Assembly: GCF_006546835.1 (NCBI RefSeq) | Contig: NZ_VICB01000005.1 | Coordinates: 296,497 to 360,496 of the forward strand | DNA: 64,000 nucleotides | From: Actinomyces johnsonii | Lineage (GTDB): Bacteria; Actinomycetota; Actinomycetes; Actinomycetales; Actinomycetaceae | Direction of reading: 5' to 3' | Shown: positions 17,218 to 25,392 of the stretch, in pieces | Layout of the letters: every line of letters begins with the position of its first letter | Position numbering within the stretch: position 1 is the first letter of the stretch | Notes under the pieces: model-generated | The model's database searches: none | What the model saw: only the letters and a program-made list of their open reading frames with translations | Told to the model about the DNA's origin: nothing | Translations under genes and position numbers: made by a program

Positions 17218-18147
17218 TCAGGCGACAGTACGGCGGGCACTCAGGAGGCGGGTGACTCCGTCGTCGGGTATCTGCGGCGTGGTACCGCCGAAGAGCGGGC
17301 ACTGTTCCTGGAACGCGCACCAGTCGCACAGCCGGGAACGGCGTGGACGGAACTCCCCGGAGCGGGCGCAGTCTTCGACCTCGTCCCACAGGTGGGCCAG
17401 GCGGGTCTCGGTTCGCTCCAGCTCCGCCAAGCGAGGATCGTGGGTCAGAACGCGTCCATCCTTGAGGTAGACCAGCTGGAGCCGGGCCGGCGCCCGCCCG
17501 CGCAGGCGCCACAGGACCAGGGCGTAGAAACGCATCTGGAACAGCGCCTCCTCCATGAAGCGCGTGCCCGGGCTGCGACCGGTCTTGTAGTCGACCACGC
17601 GCATGGCGCCATCGGGGGCCACGTCCAGGCGGTCGACGAAGCCCCTCAGGAGCAGGCCATCACCGGTCTCGGTCTGGACGAAGAGCTCTCGCTCGGCGGG
17701 CTCCAGGCGCTGAGGGTTCTCCAAGGTGAAGTAGGTGCGGATGAGCCCACGAGCCTCATCCAACCAGCTCTCCACCCCGGCGGAGTCCTCGAACAACTCC
17801 ATGACCTCCGGGTTCTTCTCCCGATGGGACTCCCACTGGCTGGGCAGTAGATCAAGAGCCGTCTCGGGGCGGCGATCGGAGGCCGGCAGGTCGTAGAGAC
17901 GCTCCAGCACGCCGTGGACAACCGTCCCCTTGTGCGTGGCCAGGGAACCGGGCTCGGGGAGACGGTCGACTGTGCGCAGTCGGAACATGAGCGGGCACTG
18001 CATGAAGTCTTTCGCCCGGGAAGGGGACAGCGCCGCGCGGCGCCGCTCTATGGAACCGCGCCCCAGGCTGCCGACGGAACCCGGGCCGGTGGGCCTGACA
18101 TGGGCCTGGGCGGGCGAGGTGGTGACGGTGTGCGGCTCGCTGGACAT
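17218..18147 (-). CDS. RecB-like PD-(D/E)XK nuclease with Fe-S cluster cysteines
   Basis: 309 residues. LSPSRAKDFMQCPLMFRLRTVDRLPEP at the N-terminus holds the first Cys. HKGTVVHGVLERLYDLP, RGFVDRLDV and MRVVDYKTGRSP form the nuclease core (D, then the E/D-x-K element in DYKTG), and QMRFYALVLW is motif QxxxY. CDWCAFQEQCP gives three C-terminal Cys that, with the first, should bind a 4Fe-4S cluster as in Cas4/AddB-type nucleases. Such single-domain proteins are usual in actinobacteria and presumably act in DNA repair. The start ATG 18147 is supported by TAGCGT 7 bases upstream. No cas genes are near, so it is not Cas4. Confidence 0.87.
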   Translation of the reverse strand: MSSEPHTVTTSPAQAHVRPTGPGSVGSLGRGSIERRRAALSPSRAKDFMQCPLMFRLRTVDRLPEPGSLATHKGTVVHGVLERLYDLPASDRRPETALDLLPSQWESHREKNPEVMELFEDSAGVESWLDEARGLIRTYFTLENPQRLEPAERELFVQTETGDGLLLRGFVDRLDVAPDGAMRVVDYKTGRSPGTRFMEEALFQMRFYALVLWRLRGRAPARLQLVYLKDGRVLTHDPRLAELERTETRLAHLWDEVEDCARSGEFRPRRSRLCDWCAFQEQCPLFGGTTPQIPDDGVTRLLSARRTVA

Positions 18148-18154
18148 GGGGGTG

Positions 18155-18160
18155 ACGCTA
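18155..18160 (-). promoter_or_regulatory. -10-like hexamer of a leaderless promoter
   Basis: TAGCGT on the minus strand, 7 bases before ATG at 18147. Confidence 0.5.
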
Positions 18161-18279
18161 CCGCGAGGAGGTGACAGGACGCCGGAGATGAAGGTGGCTG
18201 CTCCACAGCGCGCGCCGCGGTCGGTACGGGAATCGGCTGTGGCCTCCGAGCCGATGCGGCGAGCCGTCCCCGACGGCGT

Positions 18280-18285
18280 TAGGCT
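18280..18285 (+). promoter_or_regulatory. -10-like hexamer of a leaderless promoter
   Basis: TAGGCT, 7 bases, then ATG 18293. It is divergent from the hexamer at 18155-18160. Confidence 0.5.
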
Positions 18286-18292
18286 CGCGCCC

Positions 18293-19423
18293 ATGCCTGC
18301 CTCCTCATCGACCGGCGAATGGGTGATCGCCCGTATCGGTGGCGCTCCCGTCGTCATCGCGCCGACCTCCCTCCTGCTCGGACTGCTCATTGCCGGAAGC
18401 TGGTACCCGTTGGTCTCCTCCGCCCTCGGGGTATTCGGAACCACGACCGTGCTGGCCGTCGTGGTCGCCACGGTCCTGGGTGTCGCCGGCTCGGTCCTCC
18501 TGCACGAGCTGGCCCACGGGCTGACCGGCACCCTCATGGGACGGCGCCCCACCCGCTACGAGCTCTACCTGTGGGGAGGCCGTACCTCGTTCGGGCCGGC
18601 ACGCGAGTGGACCGCGTGGAAGGATCTGGCCACCTCCCTGTCCGGCCCTGCCACCAACCTGCTCATCTGGCTCATCGGGACGCTGGTGCAGGACTCCGCG
18701 CGCCTCTCGGTTCCCGTGGCCTTCACCGTGTGGGCAGTGACGCTGGTCAACCTGGCCCTGGCCATTTTCAACGCTCTGCCGGGGCTTCCCCTCGATGGCG
18801 GCTACGCCCTGGCCGCGCTCGTCGTCCAGATGACCGGTAATCGCCGGCTCGGCCTCAAAGCGGCCGGCTGGGGAGGACTCGTCGTGGTCGGCGCCGTCGT
18901 GTGGTGGTGGATTCTGCGCCCGCTTCTGTTGCAGGGCCGCCAGCCCGACGCCTTCAATCTCATCCTGGTCGTCATGGTGGGATGGTCGATCGTGGCCTCC
19001 AGCTGGCAGGTCCTCGAGCTCGGAGGAGGTGCCCGGGCCGCTTCTAAGCTGGACCTTCGCGAGCTGGCCCGGCCCGTGCGCGTCGTCGGACCCGATACGC
19101 CCCTGTCTCAGGTACGCAAGGCGCTCGCAGGCGGGACCGCCCTCGTCTTGGTGATAGACGGGACCGAGCTCGTGGGTGCGATCGACGCGGCCTGTCTCGA
19201 CGAGGTCGGGCTGGGCGGCGCGGCAGATACGACGGATTCCCCTTCCGTCGCCGGCGTGACCGCGGGCCAGGTCTGCACGGTGCTGCCGGCAGCGGCGGTG
19301 ACGACTGAGCTGACTGGCCAGGCGGCCGCCGACGCCATGAAACGAGCCCGAGAGGTGTCGCGCTGGCTGGTGCTGGTGGACTCAGGGACCCTGAGCGGAG
19401 CCGTTCCCACCGGCGCGCGCTGA
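18293..19423 (+). CDS. Site-2 protease family membrane metallopeptidase with CBS-like tail
   Basis: 376 residues. The zinc motif HELAH is at residues 71-75 within a hydrophobic segment. NALPGLPLDGGYALAALV carries the second conserved motif (the third zinc ligand Asp in PLDGG). About six hydrophobic segments are seen. The C-terminal ~110 residues (LARPVRVVGPDTPLSQVRKAL onward) resemble CBS domains, as in the S2P M50B subgroup. Such proteases cut within membranes, often activating sigma factors; no partner lies next to it. It is divergent from the RecB-like gene, 145 bases apart. Confidence 0.88.
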   Translation: MPASSSTGEWVIARIGGAPVVIAPTSLLLGLLIAGSWYPLVSSALGVFGTTTVLAVVVATVLGVAGSVLLHELAHGLTGTLMGRRPTRYELYLWGGRTSFGPAREWTAWKDLATSLSGPATNLLIWLIGTLVQDSARLSVPVAFTVWAVTLVNLALAIFNALPGLPLDGGYALAALVVQMTGNRRLGLKAAGWGGLVVVGAVVWWWILRPLLLQGRQPDAFNLILVVMVGWSIVASSWQVLELGGGARAASKLDLRELARPVRVVGPDTPLSQVRKALAGGTALVLVIDGTELVGAIDAACLDEVGLGGAADTTDSPSVAGVTAGQVCTVLPAAAVTTELTGQAAADAMKRAREVSRWLVLVDSGTLSGAVPTGAR

Positions 19424-19528
19424 GGGACACCGGCAACTGAAGCGACCAGCTGTCCGGTCAGCTCAGGAGGGGGGGAGCCCTGCTGCTCCAGGAGCCTCGC
19501 GTCATGTGACGGCCGCTTCGGTCAGGTG

Positions 19529-19534
19529 TAGCCT
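19529..19534 (+). promoter_or_regulatory. -10-like hexamer of a leaderless promoter
   Basis: TAGCCT, 6 bases, then ATG 19541. Confidence 0.55.
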
Positions 19535-19540
19535 TCAAAG

Positions 19541-20590
19541 ATGAAGGTTCCATTGCTTTCCCCGCCTAAGGCGAGTCACGGTGACCGCATTGCCATCGTG
19601 TCCCCGTCCTTTGCCGCGCCAGGGATTGCTCCCGCCATCCACGAACAGGCACTGGCCCGGCTGGAGTCCCTCACTGGCCTGGTTCCCGTGGAGCTACCGA
19701 CAACCCGCCGGCTCGGCGCAACCGCGCGGGAGCGGGCCGCGGACATCATGGAGGCCTTCACCGACGAGACGATCAGGGCTATCCTTGCCACGATCGGAGG
19801 GGATGACCAGATCATCGTCATCCCTCATCTCGACGCCGAGACCATTGCGAACCACCCCAAACCCTTCATCGGATACTCGGACAACACCCACCTTCACCAC
19901 TTCCTGACCGCCTGCGGCATGCGAAGCTTCTACGGCGGCTCCACGCAGGTCCACATCGGACCCGGTCCTCGAGTCGATCCCGAGCACGAGGCCTCCCTGC
20001 GGGCCGCACTCATCACCGGGGACCGGTTGGAGATCACCGACCCCGGCACATCGGAGGACTTCGGCCTGGACTGGCAGGACCCCACGGCGCTGACGAACTT
20101 TGGACGCCGTGAGCCCACCACCGGCTGGCGGTGGGCGGGCCCCGGCGTGAGCGTCACCGGCCCCACCTGGGGCGGATGCCTGGAGGTGCTCCACGACGTC
20201 CTGGCCGCAGGACGGAGTGATCTGGAGCCAGCCGACCTCGAGGGCGCGGTGCTTCTGATCGAGCTCTCCGAGGAAGTTATCCCCACCAGGTCGGCCTTCC
20301 GCATGCTGCGGGTCCTGGGGGAGTGCGGCATCCTCGCGGCCGCCGCGGCGGTTCTCTTCGCCCGGTCCCCGGTCGACGTACTCGGCTCACACGGGGAACA
20401 GCAGACGCGGGAGGCGATGCGTACCGAGCGCGACGACATGGTTATCGAAACCGTCACCGGCTACAACCCGCAGGCCGTCATCTGCTGCGGAATCCCCTTC
20501 GGACACACCCGCCCCCAGTGGATCCTGCCCTTCGGCGGCGAGGTCACCGTGGACGGAGCCGTTCGGAAGGTCTGGGCCGACTACACCTGA
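19541..20590 (+). CDS. S66 family peptidase (LD-carboxypeptidase / MccF-like)
   Basis: 349 residues. S66 features: GDRIAIVSPSF at the start, AILATIGGDDQIIVIPHLD, FIGYSDNTHLHHFL with the expected nucleophile Ser113, GPTWGGCLEVL in mid-protein, LLIELSEEVIPT (the Glu of the Ser-Glu-His triad) and C-terminal GIPFGHTRPQWILPFG with the His. Length and WGGC pattern are closer to MccF-type immunity peptidases than to cell-wall LdcA. These split acyl-sulfamoyl adenylates such as processed microcin C or recycle murein tetrapeptides. No signal peptide is seen, so it is cytosolic. Confidence 0.85.
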   Translation: MKVPLLSPPKASHGDRIAIVSPSFAAPGIAPAIHEQALARLESLTGLVPVELPTTRRLGATARERAADIMEAFTDETIRAILATIGGDDQIIVIPHLDAETIANHPKPFIGYSDNTHLHHFLTACGMRSFYGGSTQVHIGPGPRVDPEHEASLRAALITGDRLEITDPGTSEDFGLDWQDPTALTNFGRREPTTGWRWAGPGVSVTGPTWGGCLEVLHDVLAAGRSDLEPADLEGAVLLIELSEEVIPTRSAFRMLRVLGECGILAAAAAVLFARSPVDVLGSHGEQQTREAMRTERDDMVIETVTGYNPQAVICCGIPFGHTRPQWILPFGGEVTVDGAVRKVWADYT

Positions 20591-20640
20591 CCGGCCTGCG
20601 TGAGTGGCTCATCTCCGTCAACTCACTAGACTCCCCGGTG

Positions 20641-21738
20641 ATGAGCCAATACGAGCCCGCCCCAGAGCCTGATGTCCCCGCAGCCCAACTGCCCTCCCGA
20701 CGCCCCGACCCCCAGGAGATCCTGGGGCAGGCAGGCCGTCGCGGGCCCTTCCGCTACGGCGAGCGCATCCAAGTCACCGACACCAAGGGCCGTAAGAACA
20801 CCTTCCTGCTCGACCCCCACGGCTACTTCCAGTCCGTGCGCGGCTCTTTCCACCATCGAGACGTCGTCGGCATGGACGAGGGCAGTGTCATCGAGACCGA
20901 CACGGGCCACGAGCTGCTTCTGCTGCGCCCGCTCCTGGCCGACTACGTGCTGTCCATGCCCCGTGGCGCACAGGTGGTCTACCCCAAGGACTCCGGACAG
21001 GTCATCGCTATGGGCGACATCTTCCCCGGCGCCCGTGTCCTGGAGGCCGGGGTTGGCTCGGGCGCGCTGACCATGAACCTGCTCTCTGCCATCGGGGAGA
21101 GCGGCCACCTGCTGTCCATCGAGCGCCGCGAGGATTTCGCCCAGATCGCCGCCTCCAACGTGGATGCCTGGTTCGGCCGCCACCACCCAGCCTGGGAGCT
21201 GCGCACCGGGGACTTCGCCGACGTCGTCGCCGCCCGGGTGGAATCGGGCAGCATCGACCGGGTGGTCCTAGACATGCTCGCCCCCTGGGAGAACGTCGAG
21301 GCCGCCTCCTCGGCCCTGGCCCCAGGCGGGCTCTTCCTGGCCTACGTCGCCACCGTCACCCAGCTCTCGCGTACCGTGGAGGCCCTGCGCCACAGCGGAC
21401 TGTTCACCGAGCCCGAGTCTTGGGAGTCCATGGTCCGCACCTGGAACGTCGACGGGCTGGCCGTGCGCCCAGACCACCGCATGGTGGCGCACACCGGCTT
21501 CCTCCTGACCGCCCGGCGCCTGGCTGCCGGTTCCCGGCCCCTGACCCGCAAACGCCCGCCCGCCCGCGGCGCCTACGACGAGGGCGGCTACTGGCTGCCC
21601 GACGACGTCAAGGAACGCACCAGCACCGACAAGAAGGTCCGTCGCGTCCTGCGCGACTGCCGGGCCAAGCAGCCCGCCGACGCCACCGTCGTCCGCCGCG
21701 GGACCGCCGACTACTCCCAGGACGGCGATCATGCCTGA
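20641..21738 (+). CDS. trmI: tRNA (adenine-N1)-methyltransferase, TrmI type
   Basis: 365 residues. It has the small N-terminal beta domain (GPFRYGERIQVTDTKGRKNTFLLDPHGYFQSVRGSFHHRDVVG), then SAM motif I ARVLEAGVGSGALTMNLL, acidic motif LSIERREDF, and motif IV region DRVVLDMLAPWENVEAA. TrmI makes m1A58 in the tRNA T-loop. The gene heads the pupylation operon, as is common in actinobacteria. Its last 8 bases overlap arc. TAGACT lies 8 bases before ATG 20641; GTG 20638, in frame, is an alternative start. Confidence 0.93.
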   Translation: MSQYEPAPEPDVPAAQLPSRRPDPQEILGQAGRRGPFRYGERIQVTDTKGRKNTFLLDPHGYFQSVRGSFHHRDVVGMDEGSVIETDTGHELLLLRPLLADYVLSMPRGAQVVYPKDSGQVIAMGDIFPGARVLEAGVGSGALTMNLLSAIGESGHLLSIERREDFAQIAASNVDAWFGRHHPAWELRTGDFADVVAARVESGSIDRVVLDMLAPWENVEAASSALAPGGLFLAYVATVTQLSRTVEALRHSGLFTEPESWESMVRTWNVDGLAVRPDHRMVAHTGFLLTARRLAAGSRPLTRKRPPARGAYDEGGYWLPDDVKERTSTDKKVRRVLRDCRAKQPADATVVRRGTADYSQDGDHA

Positions 21739-23449
21739 TCCGTCTGCAACCGGCGCCGACACGGTGCAGCCGCTGGGCATGCCCGCCAAGGACTTCACCA
21801 GCCATCAGCTGCGCGAGGCCCGTGCCCAGGCCGTCAGCCTGGCCTCCAAGAACGAGCGCCTCGTCGCCGCCCTGGGCACCGCCCGCGAGCGCATCACCGA
21901 GCTGGGCCAGCAGCTCGACGCCGTCACCCGGCCCCCGGTGACCCTGGGCCTGCTCACTGGCCTTCCCAGTACAAGCAGTTCAAGGGGTTCCGGGGACTCC
22001 GGACAGGCAGGGGACGGGACCTCCCAGGAGCGCGAGGTCGCTGTGAGCCTCTCCGGCCGCCAGATGCTCCTGCACGTCCATCCCGGCGTGGACGATGCCG
22101 ACCTCCAGGTCGGACGGCTCGTGGCCGTCAACGACCAGATGCTCGTCGTCGCCACCCTCCCCGAGCCCCAGACCGGTGAGGCCGTCACCCTCGAGGAAAC
22201 TCTTGACAACGCCCGTGTCCTGGTGACCACCGGCGGGGGAGGCACAAGGGTCCTCACCCTGTCCTCCTCACTACGCCGCGTCGCCGGGACCGGAGAGGGG
22301 CTCAAGCCCGGTGACACCCTGGCCGCCGACCTGCGCGCCGATATCGCCACGGCCCTCATTGAGCGCACCAGCGTCGAGCAGCTCGTCGTTGCCGAGACCC
22401 CCGACGTCTCCTGGGCGGATATCGGGGGACTGGGGCCGCAGATCGAGCAGATCCGCGACGCTCTCGAGCTTCCCTTCACCCACCCGGACCTTTTCCAGGC
22501 CTACGGGCTGCGTGCCCCCAAGGGACTGCTGCTCTACGGTCCGCCGGGCTGCGGCAAGACCCTCATCGCCAAGGCCGTCGCCACTTCACTGGCCGGCTCC
22601 GGAAGTGGTTCCGCTACGAGGAGCCGCTCGGCCGCGTTCCTCAATATCAAGGGCCCTGAGCTGCTGAGCAAGTTCGTTGGCGAGACCGAGCGCCAGATCC
22701 GCGCCATCTTCGATCAGGCCCGCAAGGCCGCTGCCGAGGACCGACCGGTGGTCATCTTCTTCGATGAGATGGAGGCGCTCTTCCGCACCCGCGGCACCGG
22801 TGTGTCCTCCGACGTCGAGACCATGATCGTGCCGCAGGTCCTGGCGGAGATCGACGGTGTGGAGTCCCTGCGCAACGTCGTCATCATCGGCGCCTCCAAC
22901 CGTGAGGACATGATCGACCCTGCCATCCTGCGTTCCGGGCGCCTGGATCTGAAGATCCGTATCAACCGGCCCGATGCGTCTGGGGCTGAGGAGATTCTCG
23001 CCCGTCATCTCACCGCCGACCTGCCTCTGGCTCCTGTTGAGCTCGCGGCTCATGGGGGAGACCGTGGGGCCACGGCCGCGTTTCTGCGCCGAGTCGTCGT
23101 CGAGGCGCTCTACGTCCGCAACGAGACCACCGCCGTTCTGGAGATTACCGAGGCGCGCGCGGCCGCGAACGCCACCGTCAGTCGCACTCTCCACCTGGCT
23201 GATCTGGTCAGCGGCGCCATGCTGGCCGCTATCGTCTCCCGCGCCAAGACCGCCTCCATCAAGGACGAGCTCGCCGGGGGAGAAGGGGGACTGAGCGCGG
23301 ACAGGCTCCGCTCCGCCGTCGAGACCGAGGCCCGGCAGAACGAGGAGATCACCGGCGCCACCACACCCGAGGGGTGGGCTCGGCTCATCGGCGCCCGTGC
23401 CTCGGAGATCCGCAGCGTGCGCAGACTCGGGAAGGAGGAGAGCGCATGA
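21731..23449 (+). CDS. arc: Proteasome-associated AAA ATPase ARC (Mpa)
   Basis: 572 residues. An N-terminal coiled coil (LREARAQAVSLASKNERLVAALG) is followed by OB-type interdomains, then one AAA module: Walker A GPPGCGKT near 270-277, Walker B VIFFDEME near 340, and SNREDMIDPAILRSGRLDLKI as the second region of homology. ARC hexamers bind Pup through the coiled coils and unfold tagged proteins. The C-terminus ends RRLGKEESA and lacks the GQYL-type tail that mycobacterial Mpa uses to dock on the 20S proteasome. This fits the absence of proteasome genes in the locus. Confidence 0.95.
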   Translation: MPDPSATGADTVQPLGMPAKDFTSHQLREARAQAVSLASKNERLVAALGTARERITELGQQLDAVTRPPVTLGLLTGLPSTSSSRGSGDSGQAGDGTSQEREVAVSLSGRQMLLHVHPGVDDADLQVGRLVAVNDQMLVVATLPEPQTGEAVTLEETLDNARVLVTTGGGGTRVLTLSSSLRRVAGTGEGLKPGDTLAADLRADIATALIERTSVEQLVVAETPDVSWADIGGLGPQIEQIRDALELPFTHPDLFQAYGLRAPKGLLLYGPPGCGKTLIAKAVATSLAGSGSGSATRSRSAAFLNIKGPELLSKFVGETERQIRAIFDQARKAAAEDRPVVIFFDEMEALFRTRGTGVSSDVETMIVPQVLAEIDGVESLRNVVIIGASNREDMIDPAILRSGRLDLKIRINRPDASGAEEILARHLTADLPLAPVELAAHGGDRGATAAFLRRVVVEALYVRNETTAVLEITEARAAANATVSRTLHLADLVSGAMLAAIVSRAKTASIKDELAGGEGGLSADRLRSAVETEARQNEEITGATTPEGWARLIGARASEIRSVRRLGKEESA

Positions 23450-25101
23450 ACGACATCGGCTTTCAACCGGGGCCGGTGACGCGTCCCGTCGGCCTGGAGA
23501 CCGAGTTCGGGGTGCTGCGTCCGGGCGATCCGTACGCCAATCCCGTCATCCTCTCCAGTCAGGTCGTGGAGGCCTACTGCGCTTGCGCCGACGTTCCCAG
23601 CGTGCGCTGGGACTATGAGGGCGAAGACCCCCTGGCCGACCTGCGCGGCGGTAGGCTTCAGCGCTCCGTCGCCCACCCCAGCCAGCTCACCGACGATCCC
23701 ACGCGCCTGGCGCCGTCAGGGGGTGAAGCGGACCCGCCGCCCGCCCCTTGGGGCTCACGCGCCCGCCCCAGCGCCGCCGAGGCGGCACTTCCCCGTGCGA
23801 CGACGGCGGTTCTCGTTAACGGTGCCAGGCTCTATGTGGACCACGCCCACCCCGAGTACTCTTCACCGGAGGTCCTTACCCCGCGCGACGCCCTGGTCTG
23901 GGACCGGGCCGGGGAGGTGGTTGCCCGGCGCGCTATGACGGCTCTGAGCGACGGTGGTGGCAGCGCCGGCGCACCAGAGGGGATCGTCCTGTACAAGAAC
24001 AATGTCGACGGCAAGGGGGCGTCCTACGGATCTCACGAGAACTACCTCGTGCGGCGCGATGTGCCCTTCGAGGAGCTGGCCGCGGTCCTCACCCCCTTCC
24101 TGGTCACCCGCCCCGTCCTGGCCGGGGCCGGAAGAGTCGGCCTCGGACAGCACAGCCAGCGGCCCGGTTTCCAGATCAGTCAGCGAGCCGACTACGTCGA
24201 GTCTGAGATCGGCCTGCAGACCACTTTCAACCGCCCCATCATCAATACCCGCGACGAGCCCCACGCGGACGGTGCGCGCTGGCGCCGCCTGCACGTCATC
24301 AACGGCGACGCCAACCGCTTCGACGTCCCCATCTACCTCAAGGTCGCCACCACTGACCTGATCTTGTGGTTCCTGGAACAGGCGCACCACGACGGCACCG
24401 GCGCGCTCAGGGACGCCCTGACAGACCTCAACCGGGTGGTGATCACCGGCGACCCCGTCGAGGCTCACTGGGCCGTCTCGCACGATCCCACCCTCGCCTA
24501 CGAGCTGCCCACACGGAACGGGCCCATGAGCGCTCTGGCCGTTCAACGCACCTACCTCGACGCCATAGCCCCGGCCGTGAGACGCAGTGCCGACCCCGAG
24601 GCGCAGCGCGCTCTGAGCCTGTGGCAACAGAGCCTCGGCGCCCTGGAGCAGTGGAGTCGCGATGGATCGGGGCCGGCGGCCCACCTGGTGGAGTGGGTCG
24701 CCAAGTACGAACTGTGCGAGGGGCTGCGTCACCGGTCGGGTACCGGATGGGATGATCCTCGCCTGGCTGCTCTCGACATCCAGTGGGCCGATCTGCGCCC
24801 GGGGCGCTCCGTCGTCGACAAGCTCGAGGCTGCCGGCCGGATCCACCGACTCGTCACCGAGTCCGAAGTCCAGCGCGCCGCTGATGCGCCTCCGGAGGGC
24901 ACGCGCGCCGCCATCCGCGGAACTGCCATCAACCGTTACCCGCAGATCGTGGGCGCCTCCTGGACCTGCCTTGTTCTCGATGTCCCCGGCCACCCCGAGC
25001 TGCTGCGCCTGCGTCTGCCCGACGATGTCGCCGTCGGTGCGGATGAGACAGTGACTATCCTGGAGGAAATTGGTCGTCGGGCGGCACCTGAGAGAGACTG
25101 A
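23446..25101 (+). CDS. dop: Depupylase/deamidase Dop
   Basis: 551 residues, overlapping arc by ATGA. The glutamine-synthetase-like fold starts with VGLETEFGV (Glu18 and Glu20 region, ATP/Mg binding). Other family segments are GARLYVDHAHPEYSSPEV, GIVLYKNNVDGKGASYGSHENYLV, RPIINTRDEPHAD and LHVINGDANRFD. Dop removes Pup from substrates and, where Pup ends in Gln, deamidates it to Glu. Pup here ends in Gln, so deamidation is required. The Dop loop around residues 75-115 (PSQLTDDPTRLAPSGGEADPP) is long and low complexity, as expected. Confidence 0.95.
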   Translation: MNDIGFQPGPVTRPVGLETEFGVLRPGDPYANPVILSSQVVEAYCACADVPSVRWDYEGEDPLADLRGGRLQRSVAHPSQLTDDPTRLAPSGGEADPPPAPWGSRARPSAAEAALPRATTAVLVNGARLYVDHAHPEYSSPEVLTPRDALVWDRAGEVVARRAMTALSDGGGSAGAPEGIVLYKNNVDGKGASYGSHENYLVRRDVPFEELAAVLTPFLVTRPVLAGAGRVGLGQHSQRPGFQISQRADYVESEIGLQTTFNRPIINTRDEPHADGARWRRLHVINGDANRFDVPIYLKVATTDLILWFLEQAHHDGTGALRDALTDLNRVVITGDPVEAHWAVSHDPTLAYELPTRNGPMSALAVQRTYLDAIAPAVRRSADPEAQRALSLWQQSLGALEQWSRDGSGPAAHLVEWVAKYELCEGLRHRSGTGWDDPRLAALDIQWADLRPGRSVVDKLEAAGRIHRLVTESEVQRAADAPPEGTRAAIRGTAINRYPQIVGASWTCLVLDVPGHPELLRLRLPDDVAVGADETVTILEEIGRRAAPERD

Positions 25102-25158
25102 ACCCCACAGCGCCCACCGGCGACACGTTGTCCGAGAGGACGAGTGAAGGAGCACCAC

Positions 25159-25392
25159 ATGACGCCGCAATACGCCGATCAGTCCCACGGGCAGGTTCGT
25201 CGCGCCGGCGTCGAGTCCGCCGCTGAGGACACTGAGGAGCAGGCCGGTACCGGAGTCCCGATGGCGTCGGCCCGGAGCATCTCAGACGCCCAGACCGCAG
25301 ACGTCGACAGCATCCTGGACGAGATCGACTCGGTCATCGAGACCAATGCCGCAGCCTTCGTCCAGGGCTTCGTCCAGAAGGGCGGCCAGTGA
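25159..25392 (+). CDS. pup: Prokaryotic ubiquitin-like protein Pup
   Basis: 77 residues. The C-terminal half has the conserved helix DVDSILDEIDSVIETNAAAF, then VQGFVQKGGQ ending Gly-Gly-Gln. The N-terminal half is disordered and acidic with the SADDTEE-like stretch AAEDTEEQ. ATG 25159 has GAAGGAG six bases before it; the in-frame GTG 25144 is less likely. The final Gln must be deamidated by Dop before PafA can ligate the Glu side chain to lysines. The stop overlaps the pafA start. Confidence 0.96.
   Translation: MTPQYADQSHGQVRRAGVESAAEDTEEQAGTGVPMASARSISDAQTADVDSILDEIDSVIETNAAAFVQGFVQKGGQ

Noticed and set aside
17218..18147. RecB-like nuclease as Cas4 of a CRISPR system
   Set aside because: No cas genes or repeat-spacer array occur anywhere in the window; stand-alone RecB-like nucleases are normal in actinobacteria.
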